From Candidatus Zixiibacteriota bacterium (GTDB lineage: Bacteria; Zixibacteria; MSB-5A5; JAABVY01; JAHJOQ01), in the NCBI GenBank assembly GCA_024275215.1, contig JAJRZO010000507.1, positions 1 to 6,671 on the forward strand: 6,671 nt of DNA. Direction: 5' to 3'. This document shows, piece by piece, positions 1 to 6,604 of the stretch. Every line of letters starts with the position of its first letter. The first letter of the stretch is position 1. The notes below the pieces were generated by a model. That model was not told the origin of the DNA and searched no databases. It saw nothing but the letters and a program-made list of their open reading frames with translations. Made by a program: the position numbers and the translations under genes.

Positions 1-1848
1 GAGAGACTCTCCTCGTTGATCTCGATTGGCGCGATTCTCATCGGGCTGGCGTATTCCATAGCAATTCTGATAAGAGTACTCGGCAATCCCGAACCGTTCG
101 AGATGTCATTTACATGGTTGCAGCTTGCCGGGTTCCATCTCGAAATCGGTATCCTGATAGATCCCCTGACTTCGATTATGCTGATCGTCGTCTGTACGGT
201 CAGTTCTCTCGTACAGATATATTCTATCGGTTATATGCACGGCGACCCGAGATTCTCGCGATATTTCTCATTCCTGTCGTTGTTCACATTTTCGATGCTC
301 GGTCTCGTGCTTGCAAACAACTTCTTTATGATATTCATCTTTTGGGAGCTGGTCGGCCTGACTTCATATTTGCTGATCGGATTTTTCTTCGAGAAGAAAT
401 CGGCTGCCGATGCTGGTAAGAAGGCTTTCATCACAACAAGGATCGGTGATCTCGGATTCATCGTCGGGATACTTCTTCTCGTGGCCTATGCCGGGACGCT
501 GAATTATCACGAAGTGTTCAAACTGGTCGAAGAGGGTCATTTCTCGACCGGCATTATTACCCTGATAGGCATATTCATATTCAGCGGAGCAGTCGGGAAG
601 TCCGCGCAGTTCCCGCTGCATGTCTGGCTGCCGGACGCCATGGAGGGTCCGACCCCTGTGTCTGCGCTTATTCATGCCGCGACAATGGTTGCCGCGGGTG
701 TCTATCTGGCGGCGCGCAGCGCGACGATATTCGCAGCGTCTGATTCTGCTGCTATGGTTGTCGCCACAATCGGCGCGATTACGGCGCTCCTGATGGCAAC
801 TATCGCGCTGGTACAGAATGATATTAAACGCGTGCTGGCGTATTCGACCTGCTCGCAGCTCGGCTATATGATCATGGCGATCGGTCTCGGATCGATGACT
901 GCCGGAATCTTTCATCTGATGACTCATGCTTTCTTCAAAGCTCTTCTCTTCCTCGGAGCTGGAAGTGTGATCCACGCGGCGCACACTCAGGATCTTCGCG
1001 ATATGGGCGGGCTGGCCGGTAAGATGAAAATTACAACTGTAACATTCATTATCGGTTCACTGTCACTTGCCGGGATATTCCCGCTTTCCGGTTTCTGGTC
1101 GAAGGATGAGATTATCGCGGCAACACACGGGTATCCGATTTTCATGTTTATTGGGCTTGCTGTCGCATTTCTGACAGCATTTTATATGACCCGGCTTTGT
1201 TTTATGGCGTTCTTCGGCAAGCCGCGAGTTCAGGAGTATTACGATCACGCGCATGAATCTCCGAAGACGATGACTGTTCCGTTGATGATTCTCGCGTTCC
1301 TTGCAATTTTCGCGGGCTGGGTCGGTATGCCGTGGCTGCCGAAAGGCTTCGGAAGTTTTGTTTATTTCCATCACCCCCATCATGGCAGCCCTGATTACCT
1401 TCTGATGTTATTCTCGACGATTATTGCGGGTTCCGGCATCCTGGTCGGCTGGCTGATATACGGCAAGGGCGTGATTTCGCCGCAGAAGATCGGTGAGCGT
1501 TTCAAACTGTTGTACAATCTGTTATTGAACAAGTATTATTTCGACGAAATATACGACTTTATTATAATCAAGCCGCTATTGGCGTTTTGTAGATTCTTGT
1601 GGAGTTTCGACAGTAAGATCATTGATGGTATCGTTAACGGGTTCGCCAAATTCACGCTTTTCCTGTCATGGTTCCACAACCTGTTCGACAAGTACATTGT
1701 CGATGGCATAGTCAATGGCGCCGGTTACACTGTCTGGGGTATCGGGTCGATGATCAGGCAGGCGCAGACCGGGAGAGTACAAAACTACGCCTTCGTGATA
1801 TTCGGCGGCGTTGTTATAGTGCTGGCAATAATGTTGAATATTTTTTAG
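1..1848 (+). CDS. nuoL: NADH:quinone oxidoreductase subunit L (complex I antiporter-like subunit), 5'-truncated by window edge
   Basis: NuoL is the most distal proton-pumping membrane subunit of complex I and carries the long lateral helix that runs along the membrane arm. The frame is open to base 1, and the in-frame TTG at 16 is not a convincing start. By comparison with E. coli NuoL (recalled, not aligned by program) about 28 N-terminal residues are missing. Numbering from the TTG at 16, the TM5 glutamate is E111 (FWELVGLTSY), the TM7 lysine K195 (GKSAQFPLHVWLPDAM), the TM8 histidine H220, the central lysine K271 (DIKRVLAYS) and the TM12 lysine K363 (FWSKDE). These correspond to the charged residues known to be needed for proton transfer. 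The C-terminal part (about 480-610) has the amphipathic lateral-helix region and the closing TM helix preceded by QTGRVQNYA. That tail, and the following nuoM-nuoN, argue against Mrp or hydrogenase-4 homologues. It ends with TAG, 23 bp before nuoM. Confidence 0.97.
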   Translation, partial: ERLSSLISIGAILIGLAYSIAILIRVLGNPEPFEMSFTWLQLAGFHLEIGILIDPLTSIMLIVVCTVSSLVQIYSIGYMHGDPRFSRYFSFLSLFTFSMLGLVLANNFFMIFIFWELVGLTSYLLIGFFFEKKSAADAGKKAFITTRIGDLGFIVGILLLVAYAGTLNYHEVFKLVEEGHFSTGIITLIGIFIFSGAVGKSAQFPLHVWLPDAMEGPTPVSALIHAATMVAAGVYLAARSATIFAASDSAAMVVATIGAITALLMATIALVQNDIKRVLAYSTCSQLGYMIMAIGLGSMTAGIFHLMTHAFFKALLFLGAGSVIHAAHTQDLRDMGGLAGKMKITTVTFIIGSLSLAGIFPLSGFWSKDEIIAATHGYPIFMFIGLAVAFLTAFYMTRLCFMAFFGKPRVQEYYDHAHESPKTMTVPLMILAFLAIFAGWVGMPWLPKGFGSFVYFHHPHHGSPDYLLMLFSTIIAGSGILVGWLIYGKGVISPQKIGERFKLLYNLLLNKYYFDEIYDFIIIKPLLAFCRFLWSFDSKIIDGIVNGFAKFTLFLSWFHNLFDKYIVDGIVNGAGYTVWGIGSMIRQAQTGRVQNYAFVIFGGVVIVLAIMLNIF

Positions 1849-1857
1849 TTGAGATAT

Positions 1858-1865
1858 AGAAGGAG
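1858..1865 (+). promoter_or_regulatory. Shine-Dalgarno of nuoM
   Basis: AGAAGGAG lies 6 nt before the ATG at 1872, in the 23-bp nuoL-nuoM gap. It is a near-perfect complement to the 16S 3' end and fixes the nuoM start. It is the strongest ribosome binding site in the window; nuoN and the DUF502 gene have no comparable site. Confidence 0.85.
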
Positions 1866-1871
1866 ATTTCG

Positions 1872-3365
1872 ATGGATATACCGCTGCTGACCCTGATGAT
1901 TTTCACCCCACTGGTCGGGATGATCGTCGTCATGATGCTTAAACAATCACAGGTGCAGTTGATAAGATACACTTCTGCATTCTTCGCATCCCTGCCACTG
2001 CTTCTGTCGTTTCTCATGCTGGCCCAGTATGACTGGACTACTTCTCAACTTCAGTTTGTCGAGAATCATTTGTGGATTCCATCGCTCAATGTCTATTACC
2101 ATTTGGGTGCCGACGGTATTTCTGTCCCGATGCTGTTCCTGACGGCATTGTTGTCGTTTATTTCAATAGTTGCATCGTTTAACATTAAGGATCGCGTCAA
2201 AGAATACTTCGCATTCTTCCTTCTGCTCGAAGTCGGCATGATGGGCGTATTCGCGGCGCTCGATTTCTTCCTGTTCTATGTTTTCTGGGAGATCATGCTT
2301 GTACCGATGTATTTCCTGATAGGTATCTGGGGAGGTCCGAGGAAAATTTATGCCGCGATCAAGTTCTTTCTGTATACGCTCTTTGGCTCGATATTCATGC
2401 TGGTCGGGATCCTGCTCCTCTATTTCAATACCGACCCGCATACTTTGAGCATAATGGAGTTGATCAAACTCGGACCTACGTTCGGGAAAGACCTGCAGTT
2501 GCTGGTCTGGATATTCTTCTTTATCGCATTCGCAATCAAAGTTCCGGTTTTCCCATTCCATACATGGTTACCGGATGCTCATGTCGAAGCTCCGACCGCT
2601 GTCTCAGTAATCCTTGCCGGTGTACTGCTGAAGATGGGAACATACGGTATCCTGAGAATATCATATCCGATGCTTCCGTTCGGTACGAACTACTTCTCGC
2701 TTATGCTGGCTATTCTCGGAACGATAGGTATCATTTATGGTGCGCTTGTGTCGATGGCGCAAAAAGACCTGAAGAAGCTCGTGGCGTATTCATCAGTGTC
2801 GCATATGGGTTATACGCTTCTCGGTATGTCAGTATTCTTCATAGCTTCTGACGGGACTCCGTTTATTACAGGGCTTTCCGGATGTATGTTCCAGATGTTC
2901 TCTCATGGATTGATCACCGGTGCACTCTTCCTTCTGGTTGGGGTACTTTATGACAGGGCGCATACTCGTGAGATCGCTGCATTCGGCGGACTCTGGGCCA
3001 AAGTGCCGGTCTATGGATCATTGATGGTCTTCTTCTCTATGGCTTCGCTGGGACTTCCCGGACTTTCAGGGTTTGTATCTGAGTTTCTCGTGTTTGTAGG
3101 CGGGTTCGCGAAGTATCCGGTTGTCACCGGTATCGCCGTACTCGGTGTTGTGCTGACTGCGGGATATATGCTGAGGATGGTGCAAAGAGTGTTCCTTGGA
3201 CCATTCAACACCAAATGGGAAGGATTGAAAGATATCAGCGCAAGAGAGATTTTCTGCGTTGCGCCGCTATTACTCCTGACCCTTGCGATCGGTATATATC
3301 CAAAGCCATTGACGAATCTGATAGCTGCCACGCTTGAGAACATTGTCACTTTGGTGGGTAGATAA
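1872..3365 (+). CDS. nuoM: NADH:quinone oxidoreductase subunit M (complex I antiporter-like subunit)
   Basis: NuoM is the middle-distal proton-pumping subunit of the complex I membrane arm, related to Mrp-type antiporters. The protein has 497 residues, the usual family length (about 490-510), and is hydrophobic throughout with about 14 predicted TM helices. The conserved charged residues are present: E140 in FWEIMLVPMYFLIGIWGG (E. coli E144), K223 in KVPVFPFHTWLPDAHVEAPT (E. coli K234), K254 in LLKMGTYG (E. coli K265, same 31-residue spacing), K301 in DLKKLVAYSSVSHMG and E404 in SGFVSEFLVF (E. coli E407). A terminal glutamate instead of a lysine is what separates NuoM from NuoL and NuoN. The ATG start is set by the strong Shine-Dalgarno. 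The stop TAA is followed directly by the nuoN ATG, so the two genes are co-transcribed and probably translationally coupled. Confidence 0.98.
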   Translation: MDIPLLTLMIFTPLVGMIVVMMLKQSQVQLIRYTSAFFASLPLLLSFLMLAQYDWTTSQLQFVENHLWIPSLNVYYHLGADGISVPMLFLTALLSFISIVASFNIKDRVKEYFAFFLLLEVGMMGVFAALDFFLFYVFWEIMLVPMYFLIGIWGGPRKIYAAIKFFLYTLFGSIFMLVGILLLYFNTDPHTLSIMELIKLGPTFGKDLQLLVWIFFFIAFAIKVPVFPFHTWLPDAHVEAPTAVSVILAGVLLKMGTYGILRISYPMLPFGTNYFSLMLAILGTIGIIYGALVSMAQKDLKKLVAYSSVSHMGYTLLGMSVFFIASDGTPFITGLSGCMFQMFSHGLITGALFLLVGVLYDRAHTREIAAFGGLWAKVPVYGSLMVFFSMASLGLPGLSGFVSEFLVFVGGFAKYPVVTGIAVLGVVLTAGYMLRMVQRVFLGPFNTKWEGLKDISAREIFCVAPLLLLTLAIGIYPKPLTNLIAATLENIVTLVGR

Positions 3366-4853
3366 ATGATTCCCGATTTTTCAATGCTGATGCCTGAGTT
3401 GTTCCTTTTCTTATGGGCAATTCTGGTTTTTTTGATAGACCTTTTTTTCCTGAAGGAAAAGAAGGATGTTCTCGCGTATGTTTCTCTGCTTGGACTTGCG
3501 ATCACTCTTGTGCTTATCTGTATCGTTCCGGAGGGTCGGACATTCGGGACATCGTTTATCTCAGATGGTTTCGCCTTCTTCTTCAAGATTGTGTTCATTG
3601 CCTCGACAATGATTGCTGTAGCGAGTTCAGGTCAGCTCATTTCCCGGCTCCGGTACAATCGGGGAGAGTACTACGGACTTATCCTTCTGACGACTGTAGG
3701 GATGATGTTCCTCGCATCGGCAGGCGAGATGATTTCTCTGTATGTTGCGCTTGAACTGACAACAATCGGCTTGTTCATACTCGCTGCGTATCGCAAAAAT
3801 TCGGTTGAGTCGGCGGAAGCAGGACTGAAGTATCTGATCCTCGGTGCAATATCGTCGGCAATTCTTCTTTTTGGGATGAGCATGACTTATGGTGTGACCG
3901 GAAGTACTGATTTTGCCCGTATCCATGATGTTATTCAGATGAAACTCAACCAGGGGATAATCAAAGCTGCCTGGGATGTCCATGTTCTTGGATTGATGAT
4001 GATTATCGCAGGTCTTAGTTTCAAGCTGGCGGTTGTACCGTTCCATATGTGGGCGCCTGATGTTTATCAGGGAGCGCCCACCCCGATAACCTCTTTTCTG
4101 TCTGTAGCATCCAAGGCTGCAGGTTTGGCAGCGCTTGTCAGAATTCTGATCGGAGCGTTTGGGATTGATGCTTTCATGGATGACTGGGGAATAATGATCG
4201 CTGTTCTTGCTTCGCTTGCAATGATAGTCGGAAATATCTCAGCCGTTCTGCAGTCGAACATCAAGAGAATGCTCGCTTATTCTTCAATCGCACAGGCCGG
4301 GTACATACTTGTCGGTCTTGTTGCCATGTCGAGGTATTATTCGTTCAATAACACAAGTCCCTGGGACCTTGGTGTTTCGTCGATGTCATTCTATATATTG
4401 GGTTACATGTTCGCCAACATGGGAGCATTCGCAGTAGCAATTGCATTCTCGAATCATTACGGATCGGACAAGATCAGAGATTATGCGGGACTTGCGAAGA
4501 AGTCGCCGGTGCTCGCCGCGACAATGTCGATCTTTCTTCTGTCGCTCGCGGGTATTCCACCACTGGTCGGATTTCTCGCCAAATACTATATCTTCGCGTC
4601 TGCAATTTCTGCCGGAGGGTATCTCTGGCTGGTTTTAATCGGTTTGCTGACCTCGGTGATTGCGCTCTTTTACTATGCTTCAATTATTCGCCAGATGTAT
4701 TTTGTAGAGCCAGCCACAGATGAGAAAGTCAGTGTTCCACCGCTGTTATATGCCACGATTGGGATCGCGGCGTTTTGCACCATTCTCATAGGATGCTATC
4801 CGCAACCGTTTGTAACCCTTGCGGAAAAAGCGACTTCTGTCTTCGGAGGGTGA
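3366..4853 (+). CDS. nuoN: NADH:quinone oxidoreductase subunit N (complex I antiporter-like subunit)
   Basis: NuoN is the antiporter-like subunit closest to the quinone-side subunits of the membrane arm and contributes one proton channel. It has 495 residues, normal for the family (about 480-500). The charged series is complete: E130 in YVALELTTIGLF (E. coli E133), K220 in SFKLAVVPFHMWAPDVYQGAPTP and K250 in VASKAAGL (E. coli K217 and K247, same 30-residue spacing), the central lysine in QSNIKRMLAYSSIAQAGY, and K406 in GFLAKYYIF. The MWAPDVYQGAPTP motif distinguishes N from L and M. The ATG at 3366 abuts the nuoM stop with only a weak purine stretch (GGTGGG) upstream, so translation probably depends on ribosomes finishing nuoM. 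It is the last gene of the nuo cluster. Two seven-T tracts near the 5' end encode ordinary hydrophobic residues, and the frame is intact. Confidence 0.97.
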   Translation: MIPDFSMLMPELFLFLWAILVFLIDLFFLKEKKDVLAYVSLLGLAITLVLICIVPEGRTFGTSFISDGFAFFFKIVFIASTMIAVASSGQLISRLRYNRGEYYGLILLTTVGMMFLASAGEMISLYVALELTTIGLFILAAYRKNSVESAEAGLKYLILGAISSAILLFGMSMTYGVTGSTDFARIHDVIQMKLNQGIIKAAWDVHVLGLMMIIAGLSFKLAVVPFHMWAPDVYQGAPTPITSFLSVASKAAGLAALVRILIGAFGIDAFMDDWGIMIAVLASLAMIVGNISAVLQSNIKRMLAYSSIAQAGYILVGLVAMSRYYSFNNTSPWDLGVSSMSFYILGYMFANMGAFAVAIAFSNHYGSDKIRDYAGLAKKSPVLAATMSIFLLSLAGIPPLVGFLAKYYIFASAISAGGYLWLVLIGLLTSVIALFYYASIIRQMYFVEPATDEKVSVPPLLYATIGIAAFCTILIGCYPQPFVTLAEKATSVFGG

Positions 4854-4862
4854 TCAATTCTC

Positions 4863-4889
4863 TTGACATGCTGTCCCTTTTTGTATATT
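4863..4889 (+). promoter_or_regulatory. Sigma-70-like promoter candidate between nuoN and the DUF502 gene
   Basis: A perfect -35 hexamer TTGACA (4863-4868) is followed after 15 bp by TATATT (4884-4889), a 5/6 match to the -10 consensus. The spacer is slightly short of the optimal 17 bp. Expected transcription start is near 4896, about 7 nt before the ATG at 4903, so the mRNA would have almost no leader. The site sits in the 49-bp gap between nuoN and the next gene, so the DUF502/EIIA-CBS pair can be transcribed independently of nuo. No terminator-like hairpin is visible in this gap, so read-through from nuoN is also possible. A very similar layout recurs at 6502-6529. Confidence 0.6.
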
Positions 4890-4902
4890 TCGGACAACTT
4901 GT

Positions 4903-5550
4903 ATGTCAGTCGTCAGATCAATAGCCAATACGGTCAGAAACCGTTTCATCTCGGGACTACTCGTTACAGTTCCACTTGTGATCTCTTATCAGGTACTAAG
5001 CTACCTGCTTTCCAGACTCGATGGAATGCTGAATCCGATTGTGACCGATTACCTCGGATACAAGATCCCCGGACTTGGCATTGCGGTAACTATATTGCTG
5101 GTTCTGATGGTTGGTATTCTCGCGCGGAGCGTTGTCGGTGGGAGACTCGTTCATACATGGGAGAATTTCCTGACAAAGGTTCCCATCGTAAGAACAGTCT
5201 ACACCCCGGCAAAACAGCTTCTGGAAACATTTACTCTTCGTTCGGAGTCGTCATTCAAGCGAGTTGCATTCGTAGAATATCCGAGAAAGGGAATATGGGT
5301 GATTGGATTTCTCGCACAAAATGTCGATCTTAGTAAAAGAGGAATAGATGGAGAACGCATTGCTGTTTTTATACCATCAACTCCGACCCCTTTTACCGGA
5401 TTCATGGCAATGATTCCCAAGGAGGACATTAGACAAACTGACATGCCGGTCGAGGAAGCAGTCAAATTTCTTGTTTCTGGCGGAGTAGCATGCCCAAAGG
5501 AAATGCTAACTCCCCGGCATGCGGAAGTTGACAGGATGGACAAGTCATGA
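4903..5550 (+). CDS. DUF502 / COV-family two-TM membrane protein
   Basis: This 215-residue protein matches the DUF502 family, which includes plant COV1-like proteins; its bacterial biochemical function is not established. Visible layout: short positive N-terminus, TM1 about 15-36 (FISGLLVTVPLVISY), a loop with a conserved LDG at 39-41, TM2 about 57-79 after the PGLG turn at 56-59, then a soluble C-terminal domain. Family hallmarks are KVPIVRTVYTPAKQLLETF (92-110), FVEYPRKGIWVIGF (123-136), FIPSTPTPFTGF (156-167) and VSGGVACP near 191-198. Length is normal for the family. The ATG at 4903 gives a complete N-terminus and no other in-frame start fits, yet it has no Shine-Dalgarno and lies 13 bp past a -10 hexamer, so near-leaderless translation is inferred. 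Its last codons overlap the next gene by ATGA, which indicates a coupled pair. Family call is firm; role unknown. Confidence 0.93.
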   Translation: MSVVRSIANTVRNRFISGLLVTVPLVISYQVLSYLLSRLDGMLNPIVTDYLGYKIPGLGIAVTILLVLMVGILARSVVGGRLVHTWENFLTKVPIVRTVYTPAKQLLETFTLRSESSFKRVAFVEYPRKGIWVIGFLAQNVDLSKRGIDGERIAVFIPSTPTPFTGFMAMIPKEDIRQTDMPVEEAVKFLVSGGVACPKEMLTPRHAEVDRMDKS

Positions 5551-6452
5551 AACTATCCAGACTTCTCGAACCCGAAATGATAAGCACCGGTCTAAAGGCG
5601 TCTTCGAAGGCTGAAGCAATAGTAGAGTTGCTTGATCTGGTTGTCAGCAAGTACCCCAATCTTGATCGACAGTCAATACTGAATTCGATACTTGAACGGG
5701 AGGAAATCGAGAACACTTCGTATGGCAGAGGTTTTTCATTTCCACACGCACGCACCGACAAGGTTGATCGGATGTATGTGGCGCTCGGCATTTCGATTGA
5801 CGGGCTTGGCGATGATACAATGGATGGCGAGCCGCTCAGGATAATTTGCCTGATGCTGACCCCGCGAAGCATCTCGAAATTCTATCTCCAGACTTTATCG
5901 GGACTGGTTGCGTTTGCGCGCGATCCTGAGCACAGATCATCGCTTTTGCAGGCCAGGACTCCCGAAGAGGTGATCGAAGTGATCGCATCATCCGGGATTG
6001 AACTCAAGAAGGAACTGACAGCCAGAAATATCATGGAACCTGATCCGGTTTCGGTATCACCTGAAACAACGCTCAAAGAAGTTGCGAATCTGCTCTTCAA
6101 ACATCGAATATCCGGCCTTCCTGTCGTGAATGCCGAAGGTGATGTCATCGGTGAAATTACGAATCGCGATCTTATACGGGCTGCAATGCCAAACTACAAG
6201 TCGCTCATCTCAAACCTTGCTCTTACCTATGAGGCAGAACCTTTCGAGGACCTTCTGAAAATGGAGGACAAAATCACGGTAAAAGAACTGATGAGCACTG
6301 ACATCTATCCGGTTGAAGAAGACACATCGGTTACTGAACTGGCGGCAATGATGCTTTTCAAAGACCTTTACCGAGTTCCTGTCGTGAGAGGTAAGAAACT
6401 TGTTGGTCTTGTAGTTATATCAGATATGGTTGGAAAGATCATCCGAGGCTGA
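5547..6452 (+). CDS. PTS EIIA type-2 domain fused to a CBS domain pair; probable regulatory protein
   Basis: This 301-residue soluble protein has two parts. Residues 1-150 are a PTS EIIA-2 (fructose/mannitol/Ntr type) domain: the phosphate-accepting histidine is H67 in GRGFSFPHAR, and R51 of the ILERE stretch is kept. The second conserved histidine (in the usual xxHLxxL motif) is Y113 in KFYLQTL. Residues about 158-300 are a CBS pair. CBS1 carries a complete nucleotide-ribose motif G-x-x-T-x-x-D (G202, T205, D208); in CBS2 the matching position is V290 (G287...D293). No EIIB, EIIC or TM segment is present, so sugar transport is unlikely. An Ntr-like regulator that senses adenine nucleotides through CBS is an inference. 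It starts in an ATGA overlap with the DUF502 gene, with AGGATGGA (5533-5540) as a moderate Shine-Dalgarno. Domain calls are firm; the function is open. Confidence 0.93.
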   Translation: MKLSRLLEPEMISTGLKASSKAEAIVELLDLVVSKYPNLDRQSILNSILEREEIENTSYGRGFSFPHARTDKVDRMYVALGISIDGLGDDTMDGEPLRIICLMLTPRSISKFYLQTLSGLVAFARDPEHRSSLLQARTPEEVIEVIASSGIELKKELTARNIMEPDPVSVSPETTLKEVANLLFKHRISGLPVVNAEGDVIGEITNRDLIRAAMPNYKSLISNLALTYEAEPFEDLLKMEDKITVKELMSTDIYPVEEDTSVTELAAMMLFKDLYRVPVVRGKKLVGLVVISDMVGKIIRG

Positions 6453-6459
6453 TCTTTTC
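6432..6459 (+). terminator. Hairpin spanning the EIIA-CBS stop codon; weak terminator candidate
   Basis: AAAGATCA (6434-6441) and TGATCTTT (6450-6457) are perfect inverted repeats around an 8-nt loop. In RNA the stem extends by a G-U and a G-C pair to 10 bp (6432-6459). The stop codon TGA (6450-6452) lies in the 3' arm. The stem is AU-rich, and the T-run (6455-6458) is mostly inside the arm rather than after it, so this is a poor classical intrinsic terminator. It may instead mark the mRNA 3' end or protect it. It is placed where a terminator is expected, before the next promoter. Confidence 0.4.
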
Positions 6460-6501
6460 CGTCTATATATTTGATTTAGACCCTGCTAATTCCGATTCTG
6501 C

Positions 6502-6529
6502 TTGAATGTATCCATACATTCCGTATATT
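6502..6529 (+). promoter_or_regulatory. Sigma-70-like promoter candidate for the gene cut by the right edge
   Basis: TTGAAT (6502-6507) is followed after 16 bp by TATATT (6524-6529). The shared features with the promoter at 4863 are CTTGA at the -35 and GTATATT at the -10, separated by 17 and 16 nt respectively. Expected transcription start is around 6536-6537, giving about 68 nt of leader before the ATG at 6605. The spacer is occupied by a perfect palindrome (see the separate entry), which suggests direct repression or activation at this site. Confidence 0.5.
6504..6521. promoter_or_regulatory. 18-bp palindrome in the promoter spacer; probable operator
   Basis: GAATGTAT, two bases (CC), then ATACATTC: two perfect 8-bp half-sites, symmetric with no mismatch. 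It overlaps the -35 hexamer and ends 2 bp before the -10. It lies upstream of the expected transcription start, so it should act as DNA, not as RNA structure. Size and symmetry fit a dimeric helix-turn-helix regulator (TetR-, GntR- or LacI-like), but no regulator gene is in the window and I do not recognise the consensus. Confidence 0.5.
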
Positions 6530-6544
6530 GGCGGCCATGAAATC

Positions 6545-6568
6545 GGGCGTACCTGCGTTGTAACGCCC
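6545..6568 (+). repeat. Inverted repeat in the presumed 5' leader
   Basis: GGGCGT (6545-6550) and ACGCCC (6563-6568) can form a 6-bp GC-rich stem with a 12-nt loop. A nested alternative, GCGT (6555-6558) with ACGC (6563-6566) and a UGUA loop, uses the same 3' arm, so the two folds exclude each other. The repeat covers an 8-codon mini-ORF (6537-6563, MKSGVPAL). A short A-tract follows (6570-6575), not a T-tract, so it is not an intrinsic terminator. A leader control role is speculative. Confidence 0.3.
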
Positions 6569-6604
6569 CAAAAAACTGTCTGGCTGGGACTGGTGCTTTC
6601 TTAT

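Noticed and set aside
364..984. Long open frame on the - strand opposite nuoL (206 codons)
   Set aside because: The product is rich in Arg, His, Asp and Glu with no domain pattern, as expected from the antisense of a hydrophobic membrane protein. nuoL on the + strand has conserved motifs over the same span.
1366..1386. His-rich loop FHHPHHG in NuoL as a metal-binding site
   Set aside because: It lies in a variable extramembrane loop; His-rich stretches there are common in NuoL proteins and there is no supporting pattern of paired ligands.
3427..3448. Two seven-T tracts near the start of nuoN as a programmed slippage site
   Set aside because: The zero frame is intact and encodes normal NuoN sequence through both tracts. 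No alternative product of interest arises.
1..4853. nuoL-nuoM-nuoN read as an Mrp Na+/H+ antiporter or hydrogenase-4 module
   Set aside because: The L-M-N order, the NuoL lateral-helix tail, the NuoM terminal glutamate and the NuoN MWAPDVYQGAPTP motif fit complex I, and no small Mrp subunits or hydrogenase genes are adjacent.
4865..4875. Small inverted repeat GACA-TGC-TGTC overlapping the -35 of the DUF502 promoter
   Set aside because: Four-base arms are expected by chance, and half of it is the -35 hexamer itself. Much weaker than the palindrome at 6504-6521.
4863..5333. Alternative + frame beginning with TTG inside the promoter and overlapping the DUF502 gene
   Set aside because: It is a frame shadow. 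The DUF502 frame carries all the family motifs; this one shows none and starts within the -35 element.
6461..6481. Inverted repeat GTCTA...TAGAC after the EIIA-CBS gene as a terminator
   Set aside because: Only 5 bp with an 11-nt AT-rich loop and no following T-run; too weak to call.
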